Source of the DNA: Pseudomonadota bacterium
GTDB taxonomy: Bacteria > Bdellovibrionota > UBA1018 > CAIMNF01
Reading direction: 5' to 3'
Length of the DNA: 40,735 bases
Assembly: GCA_027491115.1 (NCBI GenBank)
Contig: JAIXWV010000023.1
Location: 1-40,735, forward strand
Positions within the stretch are counted from its first letter, which is position 1. Each line of letters opens with the position of its first letter. The position numbers and the translations under genes are program-made. The notes under the pieces were generated by a model, which made no database searches, had not been told where the DNA came from, and saw nothing but the letters and a program-made list of their open reading frames with translations. Shown in pieces: positions 24,928 through 33,528 of the stretch.

Positions 24928-25475
24928 GTGAGGGTCCCTCCTTTGACCCGGGTGAACTCGACAGCGTCCGCGCCCTCGGCTTCCATGCGAACGCGGATCC
25001 CGAACGAAGACTGGCTCCGATCGGACAGAAAAAACAACAAGGCGCCTCCGTCTTCGGCTCCGAGCTGGAGCTTTCGCATCTGGGCTTCACGACCGGCAAA
25101 GGGAAGCGCCATGCCGTCAAAGATGATGGCGCCGAAGAGCGCACTGCGGAGGAGCTGAAGCGCAAGTTCGATCCCCTCGCCAGGACTCAGCCGCTCGAAG
25201 AACAGGATTCGGGACAGTGCAACGCCTTGCTGCTCGAGTGCGGGCGGGCAGAGGCGGTTCGCCTCGCCCTGGACCCAGGCGGCCCGGAGTGCCGGATGCT
25301 GACGGAGGAAGGCCGTCATCCACGCACGCCGGGCTGGGCCTAAGACCTCGATCCCCTCGCCGGCATGGAGGGTGAGGCCGCCACCGACGGACAGGGTGCC
25401 GACGGATTTCCGCGCCCGCGCCGGAGCGTGGTCTTCGATGAGGGCTTTCAGCGCTTTCAGTTCCGGGCGGGACAT
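24924..25475 (-). CDS. imuA: ImuA, RecA-like mutasome protein
   Basis: 183 residues, shorter than many ImuA proteins. The first gene of the imuA-imuB-dnaE2 operon. It has a RecA/SulA-like core with GGGLTLHAGEGIEVLGPARR near 31-50 and ILFFERLSPGEGIELALQLL, followed by an acidic segment (FFLSDRSQSS). No Walker A motif is clear, in line with reduced ImuA forms. It binds RecA and is needed for mutagenic repair in studied systems. An SOS box lies inside its promoter and the ATG is 6 bases from the -10, so transcription is probably LexA-controlled and leaderless. Confidence 0.8.
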   Translation of the reverse strand: MSRPELKALKALIEDHAPARARKSVGTLSVGGGLTLHAGEGIEVLGPARRAWMTAFLRQHPALRAAWVQGEANRLCPPALEQQGVALSRILFFERLSPGEGIELALQLLRSALFGAIIFDGMALPFAGREAQMRKLQLGAEDGGALLFFLSDRSQSSFGIRVRMEAEGADAVEFTRVKGGTLT

Positions 25476-25481
25476 GAAAAC

Positions 25482-25510
25482 AAGATACCGAACAAAAACC
25501 GAACACGCAA
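25482..25510 (-). promoter_or_regulatory. SOS-controlled promoter of imuA-imuB-dnaE2, with GTTC-N7-GTTC box
   Basis: On the minus strand TTGCGT (25510-25505), a 17-base spacer and TATCTT (25487-25482) are followed after 6 bases by ATG 25475. The spacer contains GTTC-GGTTTTT-GTTC (25504-25490), the direct-repeat LexA box known from Alphaproteobacteria. LexA bound there would cover the promoter. Confidence 0.7.
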
Positions 25511-25584
25511 GGTGCCGGCGGCCCTCTTGGCGGGAACTGGAGCCGGAATCCGGCCTAAATCCTTGCGCGGACAGGACTTTTCAA

Positions 25585-25619
25585 AACAAAAAAAGCCCCG
25601 GTCCAAAGGACCGAGGCTT
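25585..25619 (-). terminator. Rho-independent terminator of the 25647-26141 gene
   Basis: AAGCC-C-CGGTCC and GGACCG-A-GGCTT (25593-25619) form a stem with an AAA loop. Read on the minus strand it is followed by TTTTTGTTTTG. Confidence 0.88.
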
Positions 25620-25646
25620 CCAGAATCAAGAAATGCGATCAGCCGA

Positions 25647-26141
25647 TCACTGGATCGAGCAGGAACCCGTCAAATCCACAGCCCGCTCGGTGACGGTTTC
25701 AAACTTCGGATCAATCAGGGTTCCGGTGTTCTTCACCACCTGGCTCAAAAGGTTCTTCGTTGCTTCGACTTTGACGAGCTTCTTGAAGTCGGGAGTGGTG
25801 GTAAAAAGGATCGTGATCTCGGCTTTGCTCGACTCCTTAGCCATGACTTGAATCACCGGCTGGGAGAGGTCCGAACTGATCGAGATCTGAGCGTTTTCAT
25901 ACTTGATCACTGTAATGAGCTGTCCTGCGACTGCCTGATTGGAAGGACCGTTTTTGACATTCCAATTGCACTCAAAAGTGCTCTTCCGAAGCTCACTCTC
26001 AAGGGCTTGCTTGATCTTCGCGGCTTGCTCAGGCTTCACCGGTTCCCCGGCTAGCACGGATGCGAGGGTGTCCAGGTCCAGGATGGATGCGAAAGAGGGG
26101 GAGGAAACCAAAACGGCCAAAGCGATCAAAAGCGACTTCAT
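25647..26141 (-). CDS. Small exported protein of unknown function
   Basis: 164 residues from ATG 26141, with GGAG 6-8 bases upstream. The longer in-frame ORF (from 26396) has no ribosome-binding site. MKSLLIALAVLVSSPSFA is a signal peptide. The body contains an alpha-helical ILDLDTLASVLAGEPVKPEQ and a beta-rich half with one Cys near residue 55 (STFECNW) and another near the end (TGSCSIQ), likely a disulfide. No family was recognised. It ends at a strong terminator. Its start faces the TGase-like gene across a 157-base intergenic region. Confidence 0.65.
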   Translation of the reverse strand: MKSLLIALAVLVSSPSFASILDLDTLASVLAGEPVKPEQAAKIKQALESELRKSTFECNWNVKNGPSNQAVAGQLITVIKYENAQISISSDLSQPVIQVMAKESSKAEITILFTTTPDFKKLVKVEATKNLLSQVVKNTGTLIDPKFETVTERAVDLTGSCSIQ

Positions 26142-26298
26142 GAATTCTCCAGTGAGTTCGATGGAACTCGATTGAGGGTTGGGTGATTCAGCGCGAGAGA
26201 TAACATGACTGGCTTTATGCGTCAATTCTTTACTACCAACACCCCTCCGAATCCGCGTGAGTCCGGGACTTGCTAGGAACTTCAACTTGGAGGTCCAC

Positions 26299-27339
26299 AT
26301 GACTCGAATCACCGCCTCATTGACCATTCTGTTCGCCCTCTCCCCTGCCTCCTTGGCCACACCCTGGGACTCATCCAATGCCCCTTTTCGCTTCAATGAC
26401 TCCTATGAAACGCGGCTGAGTGAGCTCCCCCTCCTCGGCTCATCCGATCCCACCCGAGTCCCCTGGTCTGAGACTTATTGGCCGAGCAACGAGGGCAGCA
26501 TCAACATCCGCTGGAATGCGCCAGGGCGCCCGGGATTCGGACTCCCCTCGCCGACCTTGGAAGAACTGAGACTCATGGGACCCGCTGCCATCGCCCAGCT
26601 CTCCCCGACCGAAAAATTCGACATCTATCGGGGGAGATACGATTACCCTCTCAAAAAACTCGTCGCCTCGACCGATGCGCGCCCTCGGGCTCCCGACTGG
26701 GCCGGCATCTGCGACGGATGGAGTGTCGCTGCGATCGAGTACCGCGAGCCTCGCGCCGTCACACGCGTGAATCCGGACGGGATCGTCATCCCCTTCGGAG
26801 CCTCTGATGTGAAAGGGCTCCTCTCCTACACCGCCGCAAGACAGAAGCTCGACTCGATTGTGATCGGACGCTACTGTCCGTTTGGTATTCGACTCGGATT
26901 CCCGAATTGCCGCGATCTCAATCCGGGCAGTTACCATGTCATTCTGGCCAATGAACTCGGAATCAAGCATCAGGCCTTTCCGGCCGACATCGAGCCCGGC
27001 CGGGAGATCTGGAATCAGCCCTTGATCGGCTATGAGTTTGAAGTGGTGGGAAGCGCCGTGAGTACGGACGCGCCCCGGGCCCTCCACATCCGATCGAAAC
27101 TCCACTATGTCGATGAGCTCGATCATCCCCGCTTCGATCCCGTCACCGGAACTGCTGAATGGCGATCGGATGTCCAGGTCTCGGAATACATCCTCGAACT
27201 CGATGAGCAAGACCGGATCACCGGAGGAGACTGGCTGACAAAGTACAGCCACCCTGATATTTTTTGGCGCCCGACCCGGAACATCCGATTCGAGGGCGAA
27301 TTCGAGCGTTTGCTGGAAATCTACGAGCCCGTGGAGTGA
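26299..27339 (+). CDS. Exported transglutaminase-like enzyme of the TGase-elicitor family
   Basis: 346 residues from ATG 26299, with GGAGGT 5 bases upstream. MTRITASLTILFALSPASLA is a signal peptide. The active-site pattern is W-A-G-I-C-D-G-W-S (Cys near 135), S-Y-H-V-I-L-A-N-E-L (His near 215) and an Asp in PADIEPGREIWNQP (about 231), the Cys-His-Asp order of transglutaminases. The IWNQPLIGYEF segment and the spacing match the bacterial/oomycete TGase-elicitor group (Pfam family of Phytophthora GP42). It should cross-link or deamidate glutamines in extracellular proteins. Assignment comes from motif memory, so it is good but not proven. Confidence 0.75.
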   Translation: MTRITASLTILFALSPASLATPWDSSNAPFRFNDSYETRLSELPLLGSSDPTRVPWSETYWPSNEGSINIRWNAPGRPGFGLPSPTLEELRLMGPAAIAQLSPTEKFDIYRGRYDYPLKKLVASTDARPRAPDWAGICDGWSVAAIEYREPRAVTRVNPDGIVIPFGASDVKGLLSYTAARQKLDSIVIGRYCPFGIRLGFPNCRDLNPGSYHVILANELGIKHQAFPADIEPGREIWNQPLIGYEFEVVGSAVSTDAPRALHIRSKLHYVDELDHPRFDPVTGTAEWRSDVQVSEYILELDEQDRITGGDWLTKYSHPDIFWRPTRNIRFEGEFERLLEIYEPVE

Positions 27340-27411
27340 TTCTGAAGTGGAATCGGCAGCAGAATCCACAGTTGCCGAGCCGCACCCGGCTCGAGTATCC
27401 TCCCCTAGAGC

Positions 27412-28080
27412 ATGGCTGGGGCGCTGTTTTTCATTTCGCTGTTTTTGATCACCATCGTAGGAGGACTCCTCCTCCGACCGGAACCCCTGCAGTCCATCCG
27501 GAATTACCAGACGGTCGAAGCGACCGAGGAGCGGAAGCAAGTGACCCTCCGGATGGCGGAATTCCTGAACCGGAACCCCACCATCGTGCAGCAACCCAAG
27601 TTGAACTCCTTGCAAGTCGTGGATGCCCGAAATGTCACTCCAGGTGAGGTTGCCTCTTCCGTGCCTGACTCAGTCGCACCGCCCCCCGCTCCACCGCCCT
27701 CCGGCGTGCAAGAAAGCATTTCCATCCGTTTCCAGGGGACGGATCTACGCTTCATGAATCTGGCGGAATACGATGCCTGGCTCCACTCCACGATCCGATC
27801 TGGCGGAGACGTGCTGAAACAGGTGGATTTCGGCGGCGATCCGGACCTCCTGCTCTCCACTCTTCAAAAGTGCGTGGAAATCGATGACTCACCCGCGATG
27901 AAAACGCGGGTGAAAGAGACCTTGCTCGAACGGGCAGCCGGCTGGCTGAGCGGACCAGATGGATCCTCTCAACAGTCTGCCCAAAAGGCCCTGCAACGGT
28001 ACCTGGATCTGGAAGAGAACAAGGAACTCGGAAAAAAGACGGTCGATCAATTACTCGAAGCGAACCGGAATCCTCAGTAG
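27412..28080 (+). CDS. Membrane-anchored protein of unknown function
   Basis: 222 residues. A single N-terminal hydrophobic segment (MAGALFFISLFLITIVGGLLL) anchors it. A proline-rich linker (VAPPPAPPPSG) follows at about residue 88, then a helical C-terminal domain from about 105, with QKCVEIDDSPAMKTRVKETL and KALQRYLDLEENKELGKKTV. No family was recognised. TTGCCG-N18-TATCCT (27372-27401) lies 10 bases before the ATG, which would give a near-leaderless transcript. Its stop overlaps the end of the convergent lipoprotein gene by 7 bases. Confidence 0.6.
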   Translation: MAGALFFISLFLITIVGGLLLRPEPLQSIRNYQTVEATEERKQVTLRMAEFLNRNPTIVQQPKLNSLQVVDARNVTPGEVASSVPDSVAPPPAPPPSGVQESISIRFQGTDLRFMNLAEYDAWLHSTIRSGGDVLKQVDFGGDPDLLLSTLQKCVEIDDSPAMKTRVKETLLERAAGWLSGPDGSSQQSAQKALQRYLDLEENKELGKKTVDQLLEANRNPQ

Positions 28081-28898
28081 CAGGCGCGCTTTTCGATGTT
28101 GGCGTAAAGAGTCGACCAAGTCTTGCACCCGAGGAATCCCCAATTGCTGCAGTAAAGCAGGTATTCACGATAAGCCATGTAGCTGGCATGGGAACTCGTG
28201 GTGACCGTACGGGTCTTATTCGATCCGAAATACTCGGTGGCAGTCCCTGGACTGGTGGTGATGTACCCCGGGGAGCCGCCCAATGGCTGCCAACCGCTCG
28301 GGCAATCGGTTAAAATAGTCGGGACAATTGAGGGCGGATTGTTGATCACTCTCTTCGGAACACTACAAATCCTGCTGGTCCCGATCCATTCCACCGTTCC
28401 TCCGGCCGTGGTGCATTCGCCCGAGTAATGCTGGTTTCCATAAAGGTCTGGAGTGCAGTTCTGCTGCTCCACCGGCTTAGCGAGGCTCGGAATATTGCAT
28501 GGGCAAGTCGCGGTGCAAGTGACCGTGCGGGTCTGTTTGGTCACGCCAGGTCCACAACTGGAAGGTGTCCAAGCGCCGACGGTCCAAGGAACTTGGGCCC
28601 CGAGACAAGGATTCGGAGTTGGAGTGGCAGTTCCAACGCCACCTCCCCCGTTGGTAGTACCCGCAGTATTGGTATTGGAGCCAGTGGATGATTTTTTTCG
28701 CCAGCAGAGAATGGGCTGATCTGTGGCATTCACGGTGAACATTTCACAAGTGCCTGTACCGATATTGGCTTGGCATTCGGATTGATCTGAATAGTAAGAC
28801 AACAACTGGCAGCTCGATGTCCCCTGCACAGATGGCGTACATGCAGACGCGAAGAAGACCACCCCCAAAACCGTCAATGCTCTGAACCATGAAGTCAT
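28074..28898 (-). CDS. Exported Cys-rich lipoprotein-like protein with thrombospondin-1-like segment
   Basis: 274 residues from ATG 28898; GAGGAG lies 8 bases upstream. The N-terminus MTSWFRALTVLGVVFFASAC ends in a possible lipidation Cys, but the -3 to -1 residues (A-S-A) are only a weak lipobox. A Gly/Thr/Pro-rich linker (about 75-100) precedes W-T-V-G-A-W-T-P-S-S-C-G-P-G-V-T, with RTVTCTATCPC after it. This is the W-x-G-x-W-x2-C-x2-C-G-x-G-x3-R-x-V-x-C pattern of a thrombospondin type-1 repeat. A second, unclassified Cys-rich part follows (NCTPDLYG...GECTTAGG, CPSGWQPLGG). It is probably a surface adhesin-type protein. Function is unknown. Confidence 0.62.
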   Translation of the reverse strand: MTSWFRALTVLGVVFFASACTPSVQGTSSCQLLSYYSDQSECQANIGTGTCEMFTVNATDQPILCWRKKSSTGSNTNTAGTTNGGGGVGTATPTPNPCLGAQVPWTVGAWTPSSCGPGVTKQTRTVTCTATCPCNIPSLAKPVEQQNCTPDLYGNQHYSGECTTAGGTVEWIGTSRICSVPKRVINNPPSIVPTILTDCPSGWQPLGGSPGYITTSPGTATEYFGSNKTRTVTTSSHASYMAYREYLLYCSNWGFLGCKTWSTLYANIEKRACY

Positions 28899-28984
28899 GA
28901 TCACTGCTCCTCATCTACGGATCGGCAAAAAGCGTCAGAAACTTAACTCCTGCACCGAAAAATCTCTAAACCCCCGGAATCATG

Positions 28985-29019
28985 AAAAAAGCCCCTGCTC
29001 CCGAAGGAGAACAGGGGCT
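28985..29019 (-). terminator. Rho-independent terminator of the aminopeptidase gene
   Basis: GCCCCTG (28991-28997) and CAGGGGC (29012-29018) form the stem around CTCCCGAAGGAGAA. On the minus strand TTTTTT follows (28990-28985). Confidence 0.88.
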
Positions 29020-29055
29020 TTCCCACTCCACCTCTGTTCCGAGATGGAAATCGAA

Positions 29056-30195
29056 TTACTTAGAGAGCTCAGCCATGAAGGACAGACCGAGGCGGGCGAA
29101 GGACGACGCATGGTTGAAGTCGAGCTTCGAGATCAGATCCTGGGTCGAGTGAATCGCCTTGTTGTCGGTCGACATGGTCGCCTCGAAAGGCATGACAGAC
29201 GCGAATCCTGCGCGGGTCCAAGAAGCGTGATCGGAGCAAGCGTAGCCGCAACGATCGGTGCTCCAACGGATCTTCACGTAGGTGTCCATGAGCTTTTGCG
29301 AAAACTTCGTCAGCTCAGGACTCACGTTGTCGGTCATGAACACCACCTGGTTGCCGGCGCCCGGAAAACCGGTCATGTCGAGCTGCATGACAGCGACGAC
29401 CGACTTTTTGTTGTTCCGGTGGGCGTTGGCGATGTCCTGGCTTCCAAGAAGGCCAACTTCCTCGCCAGCGTACCCCATGAACGCCAGTGTGCGATCCGGA
29501 CGGAATCCGCTTTGGATGATGACCTGGAAGACTTCCATGAGAGTGGCGATCCCGCTCGCATTGTCGTCAGCTCCGGGAGCCACCATCTCACGATTTCCAA
29601 AACCACCCTGATTGATGGAATCCAAGTGACCGCCGATGACAACGATCTCATTCTTGTGAGGGCCCTGTCCCGCGATGGTTGCGATCACAGAAGGCTGTTC
29701 CCAAGAGTGCTTGTACAGCTCGACGGTGACATCATTCCGGCCGCGAGCCATATTCTTGAACTGATCGGCAATCCAGTTCGCCGCTTTCACGCCATGGACT
29801 GATTTGTAGTAACGATTTTTGTTGGCAGAGAGTGCCTCAACCGTGGAACGAACCCGGGACATGTCGATCAACGGGAGCGCAGAAGAAAGGTACTCTCCCT
29901 GGGTCAGAGGGCGGTCTTCGAGAGAAAGACGGAAAAACTCGACTCTCGGAGAGATCGATTCCAGAAGCGGCTTCTGACCGGTCAGATCCATGAAACCTCC
30001 GCAACGGCCTTCACCGTGGGACTTCTGTGAAAACTCGAGTGCCTGCCCGAGAGGCATCCAACGGGGAGCACTTCCATCTCCGCGATCGATGAGCCTCAAT
30101 TGAGCGAGCTCGGCCGCCTCGGGCTGAGCCATGTGGGCCTGAGCGTTATTCAAAAAAAGAGCGACAGCAATGGCAAATCCGGAAATGAATTTCAT
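29056..30195 (-). CDS. Exported M28-family aminopeptidase
   Basis: 379 residues from ATG 30195, with AGGGGGA just upstream. MKFISGFAIAVALFLNNAQA is a signal peptide. The N-terminal 100 residues are a pro-region or propeptide. The catalytic domain has GGHLDSINQGGF (zinc His), APGADDNASGIATLMEVF (bridging Asp), GYAGEEVGLLGSQDIA (catalytic Glu and zinc Glu), QLDMTG (zinc Asp) and ACSDHASWTRAGF (zinc His). The co-catalytic dizinc site is therefore complete. It resembles secreted leucine-type aminopeptidases of the M28E group, which release N-terminal amino acids outside the cell. The likely role is nutrient scavenging. Confidence 0.9.
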   Translation of the reverse strand: MKFISGFAIAVALFLNNAQAHMAQPEAAELAQLRLIDRGDGSAPRWMPLGQALEFSQKSHGEGRCGGFMDLTGQKPLLESISPRVEFFRLSLEDRPLTQGEYLSSALPLIDMSRVRSTVEALSANKNRYYKSVHGVKAANWIADQFKNMARGRNDVTVELYKHSWEQPSVIATIAGQGPHKNEIVVIGGHLDSINQGGFGNREMVAPGADDNASGIATLMEVFQVIIQSGFRPDRTLAFMGYAGEEVGLLGSQDIANAHRNNKKSVVAVMQLDMTGFPGAGNQVVFMTDNVSPELTKFSQKLMDTYVKIRWSTDRCGYACSDHASWTRAGFASVMPFEATMSTDNKAIHSTQDLISKLDFNHASSFARLGLSFMAELSK

Positions 30196-30312
30196 GTTTC
30201 CCCCTGAATCCGGTTTTAAAACCTGCAGGGCAAGCGTACCTTCTTTTTTCGCCAATTCCAGTCAAAACCGGTCCCGAGCGCCAATTTTGCGTCGCGCAAT
30301 ACCGGTAAACTC

Positions 30313-30342
30313 TTGTCAATTAAGCCTGATGTGTCGTAGATA
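30313..30342 (+). promoter_or_regulatory. Leaderless-type promoter of the pentapeptide gene
   Basis: TTGTCA (30313-30318), an 18-base spacer and TAGATA (30337-30342), 7 bases before ATG 30350. No ribosome-binding site is present. Confidence 0.45.
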
Positions 30343-30349
30343 TGGATCC

Positions 30350-31018
30350 ATGAAGAACCCCTTCTGGATGTCGACTCTTCCTGCAATTCTGATGACCTTC
30401 TCTGCCCAAGCGAACGACTTAGGATTCCGCCTTCAAGGCTACGAATGCCGGAACGATCAAGGTGCTCGAGGGATGAATCCGGGGTTTCTGGGAGAATGCG
30501 GTTACCTGGCGAATGCCCAGCTTCCGGGTCAGATGCTCCAACCTGGGACCCGGCTCAATGGCGCGGACCTGACTCGCACGAATCTCTCGAATCTTCAGGC
30601 CGAACGCGCTGACTTCACTCTGGCTAACCTCGCCTTTGCGAATCTGAATGGTTCACGCCTCCGCGGATCCCGTTTTGAGAGCGCCAGATTGATGGGCCTT
30701 ACCGCTGGATTCCGAACCGAATGCGAGGAATGCGACTTCAGCCGGGCCCAAGCGGATCAATCGGATTTCAACATGGCCTCGCTCCGTCGCACTCGATTCA
30801 GCGGAGCCCGCTTCCGCGGGGCTCGCTTCCGCGATGCGGACTTCTACTTTGCAGACCTGACCTTCGGAGATTTCAGCAATGCGGACTTCCGTGGAGCCGA
30901 CCTGTGGTTTGCGGACCTGTTTGCAGCGGACCTGAGAGGGGCGCTCTTCAATGCTTTCACGCGGCTGCCGTTTGACCGGGCTGAGGCGATCCGGCGTGGG
31001 ATGATCCTCACGAACTGA
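30350..31018 (+). CDS. Exported pentapeptide-repeat protein
   Basis: 222 residues. MKNPFWMSTLPAILMTFSAQA is a signal peptide. Residues about 55-190 are pentapeptide repeats of A(D/N)LXX type (LNGADLTRTNLSNLQAERAD, FSGARFRGARFRDADFYFAD), which fold into a right-handed quadrilateral beta helix. Unlike DNA-gyrase-protecting Qnr/MfpA proteins it is secreted, so its partner is outside the cytoplasm. Six Cys occur: YEC and GEC before the repeats (two, near 32-46), and TECEEC in the helix (about 124-127). No ribosome-binding site is visible. A strong bidirectional terminator follows. Confidence 0.82.
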   Translation: MKNPFWMSTLPAILMTFSAQANDLGFRLQGYECRNDQGARGMNPGFLGECGYLANAQLPGQMLQPGTRLNGADLTRTNLSNLQAERADFTLANLAFANLNGSRLRGSRFESARLMGLTAGFRTECEECDFSRAQADQSDFNMASLRRTRFSGARFRGARFRDADFYFADLTFGDFSNADFRGADLWFADLFAADLRGALFNAFTRLPFDRAEAIRRGMILTN

Positions 31019-31034
31019 GGTGCATGAAAATACG

Positions 31035-31070
31035 AAAGGCCGGAGGAGCATTCGCCACCTCCGGCCTTTT
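31035..31070. terminator. Bidirectional Rho-independent terminator
   Basis: AAAGGCCGGAGG (31035-31046) pairs with CCTCCGGCCTTT (31058-31069). TTTTCTCATTCT follows on the plus strand and a short T-run on the minus strand. It separates the pentapeptide gene from nrdA. Confidence 0.9.
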
Positions 31071-31096
31071 CTCATTCTATCGGCTGGTTGCTGAAA

Positions 31097-33502
31097 TCAG
31101 CTCCCGCAGGAGACGCAGGCTTCCGGATTGTCGAGCGAGCAGACCAGGTCTGCGGCCGTGGTATCCGAAATCATCCCCACCCCGACGCTTCCGTTGGCCA
31201 TGAGTACCGGAGCCGGAGCCACGGTAGCGGTCGCTTGCATCGGCTGTTCCACTGTGAACTTGGTCGCATCGGCAGCAGCCTTGGTCCGGAGGTAGTACAT
31301 GCCGGTCTTGAGACCGAGCTTCCAAGCGGTGAAGTGGAGAGCGGTCAACTTGGCCGCATTCGCACCTTCCATGTGGATGTTCAGACTCTGGGACTGGTCG
31401 ATGAACGGTGAGCGGGAAGCTGCCATTTCGACGACACGCTTCTGTTTGATTTCCCAAACAGTCTTGTAGATCTCACGGATTTCTTCAGGGATCTCGGCGA
31501 CCTTCTGGATGGAACCGTTGTGCAGGACGATCTTGTCCTTCAGCTGCTTGTTCCAGAGACCGAGTTGAATCAGATCTTCCACCAGGTGCTTGTTGATCAC
31601 GGTGAACTCACCCGACAACACGCGGCGGGTATAGAGATTCGAGGTGATCGGTTCGATGCACTCGTTGTTTCCGAGGATCTGAGAAGTGCTGGCAGTCGGC
31701 ATCGGAGCGAGCAACAGGGAGTTACGCGCACCGTGCTTGGCGAGCTTCTCCTTGAGCGCGGTCCAGTTCCAGAGTGAGGTCGGAGTCACACCCCAAAGGT
31801 CGAACTGCATCTTGCCTTCGGAGAGTGGCGACCCCTGATAGGACGCGTAAGGACCGTCTTTCTTGGCCAGGTCGATGCTCGCAGACATCGATGCGTGGTA
31901 GATGGTCTCGAAAATCTGCTGGTTGAGCAGATTCGCCGCATCCGACTCGAAAGCCAGACGGAGCTTGAAGAAGGTGTCAGCCAGTCCCTGAACGCCGATC
32001 CCGATCGGACGATGGTTCCGGTTGGAGTACTCGGCTTCCGGAACCGGATAGTAGTTCCGGTCGATCACCCGGTTCAGGTTCACGGTGACCTGGTAGGTCA
32101 CTTCGTGCAAGCGCTCGAAATCGAACTTGCCGTCCTTCACGAACTTGGGAAGTGCGATCGATGCCAGGTTACAAACCGCCACTTCTTTTTCAGAAGTGTA
32201 CTGGATGATCTCGGTGCACAAATTCGAGGATTTGATGGTTCCGAGGTTCTTCTGGTTCGACTTCTCGTTGGCCGCGTCCTTGTAAAGCATGAAAGGAGAT
32301 CCGGTTTCGATCTGGGACTCGATGATCACACCCCAGAGCTCGCGCGCCTTGATCTGCTTCTTCATACGGCCTTCGGCTTCGTACTTGGCGTAGAGTTCTT
32401 CGAACTCCTTGCCATAGACTTCGTGCAAGCCGGGAGCTTCGTGTGGACAGAACAAGGACCACATTTCGTCCTTTTCCACGCGCTTCATGAACAGGTCGTT
32501 CACCCAAAGGGCGTAAAACAGGTCGCGGGCGCGAAGCTCTTCTTTACCGAAGTTCTTCTTCAGCTCGAGAAAATCGATGATGTCTGCGTGCCAAGGCTCG
32601 AGGTAGATCGCAAATGCGCCCTTCCGCTTTCCGCCGCCCTGGTCGACATAACGGGCGGTGTCGTTGAACACCCGGAGCATCGGCACGAGGCCGTTGCTGG
32701 TTCCGTTGGTTCCCTTGATGAAGCTTCCCTTCGCGCGGACGTTGTGGATCGAAAGACCGATCCCGCCGGCACTCTGGGAAATCAACGCGCACTGCTTGAG
32801 GGTCTCATAAATCCCTTCGATCGAATCGTCCTTCATGGTGAGAAGGAAGCAAGAAGACATCTGGGCCTTGTTGGTGCCCGCATTGAACAAAGTCGGAGAA
32901 GCATGGGTGAACAACCCGGTGCTCATCTGCTCGTAGGTGCGGAACGCCTGCTCGAGATCTTCCATGTGGATCCCGAGAGCCACACGCATGATCATATACT
33001 GAGGGCGCTCGACGATCTTCTTACCCACACGCAGGAGATAGGACTTCTCCAGGGTCTTGAACCCGAAGTAGTCGTACTCGAAGTCCCGTACGTTTTTGAT
33101 CGTCTGGTTGATCTTGTCGGCGTTTTTCTGGACCAGATCGTACAGTTCCTTGGATACCAGAGGAGCGTGCTCGTGGGTGTGTTCGGACTTGTTCAGGTAC
33201 AGGAGCTCGATGCACTCGCTGAAAGTGTTCGGCGTATAACGGTGAAGGTTCGACACCAGGATCCGCGCACCGAGTGTCGAGTAATCGGGGTGGGTGCTGG
33301 ACAGGTAAGCACAAGTCTCGGCCGAGAGAACATCGAGTTCCTGGGTGGTGATCCCGTCGTACATGCCTTCGATCGTCTTTTGGGCCACGACGACCGGATC
33401 CACATACTTCTCGTTGAGCCCGATCACCAGATTCTGGATCCGGTTGGTGATTTTATCGAAACTGACGGCTTCCAATTTGCCTGAACGTGTTTTGACTTTC
33501 AT
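31097..33502 (-). CDS. nrdA: Class Ia ribonucleotide reductase, large (alpha) subunit
   Basis: 801 residues; ATG 33502 has AAGGAG 7 bases upstream. An N-terminal ATP-cone (about 1-90, with [20 protein letters not shown]) gives allosteric activity control. The catalytic barrel carries [10 protein letters not shown] (first redox Cys), SNLCTEI (Asn, thiyl-radical Cys and Glu) and a late [20 protein letters not shown] finger region with the second redox Cys. The C-terminal tail ends in ACVSCGS, the shuttle Cys pair. It reduces ribonucleoside diphosphates using the radical from NrdB. It lies directly downstream of nrdB (26 bases apart), an order opposite to the usual nrdAB. Confidence 0.96.
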   Translation of the reverse strand: MKVKTRSGKLEAVSFDKITNRIQNLVIGLNEKYVDPVVVAQKTIEGMYDGITTQELDVLSAETCAYLSSTHPDYSTLGARILVSNLHRYTPNTFSECIELLYLNKSEHTHEHAPLVSKELYDLVQKNADKINQTIKNVRDFEYDYFGFKTLEKSYLLRVGKKIVERPQYMIMRVALGIHMEDLEQAFRTYEQMSTGLFTHASPTLFNAGTNKAQMSSCFLLTMKDDSIEGIYETLKQCALISQSAGGIGLSIHNVRAKGSFIKGTNGTSNGLVPMLRVFNDTARYVDQGGGKRKGAFAIYLEPWHADIIDFLELKKNFGKEELRARDLFYALWVNDLFMKRVEKDEMWSLFCPHEAPGLHEVYGKEFEELYAKYEAEGRMKKQIKARELWGVIIESQIETGSPFMLYKDAANEKSNQKNLGTIKSSNLCTEIIQYTSEKEVAVCNLASIALPKFVKDGKFDFERLHEVTYQVTVNLNRVIDRNYYPVPEAEYSNRNHRPIGIGVQGLADTFFKLRLAFESDAANLLNQQIFETIYHASMSASIDLAKKDGPYASYQGSPLSEGKMQFDLWGVTPTSLWNWTALKEKLAKHGARNSLLLAPMPTASTSQILGNNECIEPITSNLYTRRVLSGEFTVINKHLVEDLIQLGLWNKQLKDKIVLHNGSIQKVAEIPEEIREIYKTVWEIKQKRVVEMAASRSPFIDQSQSLNIHMEGANAAKLTALHFTAWKLGLKTGMYYLRTKAAADATKFTVEQPMQATATVAPAPVLMANGSVGVGMISDTTAADLVCSLDNPEACVSCGS

Positions 33503-33528
33503 GGTGTTACTCCTTTAATGCTGACGTT

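Noticed and set aside
26440-27615. 391-codon minus-strand ORF opposite the TGase-like gene
   Set aside because: Shadow frame. The plus-strand gene has a signal peptide, catalytic motifs and a ribosome-binding site.
31895-33484. 529-codon ORF opposite nrdA
   Set aside because: It is the antisense shadow of nrdA, which is fully explained, and its translation shows no domain.
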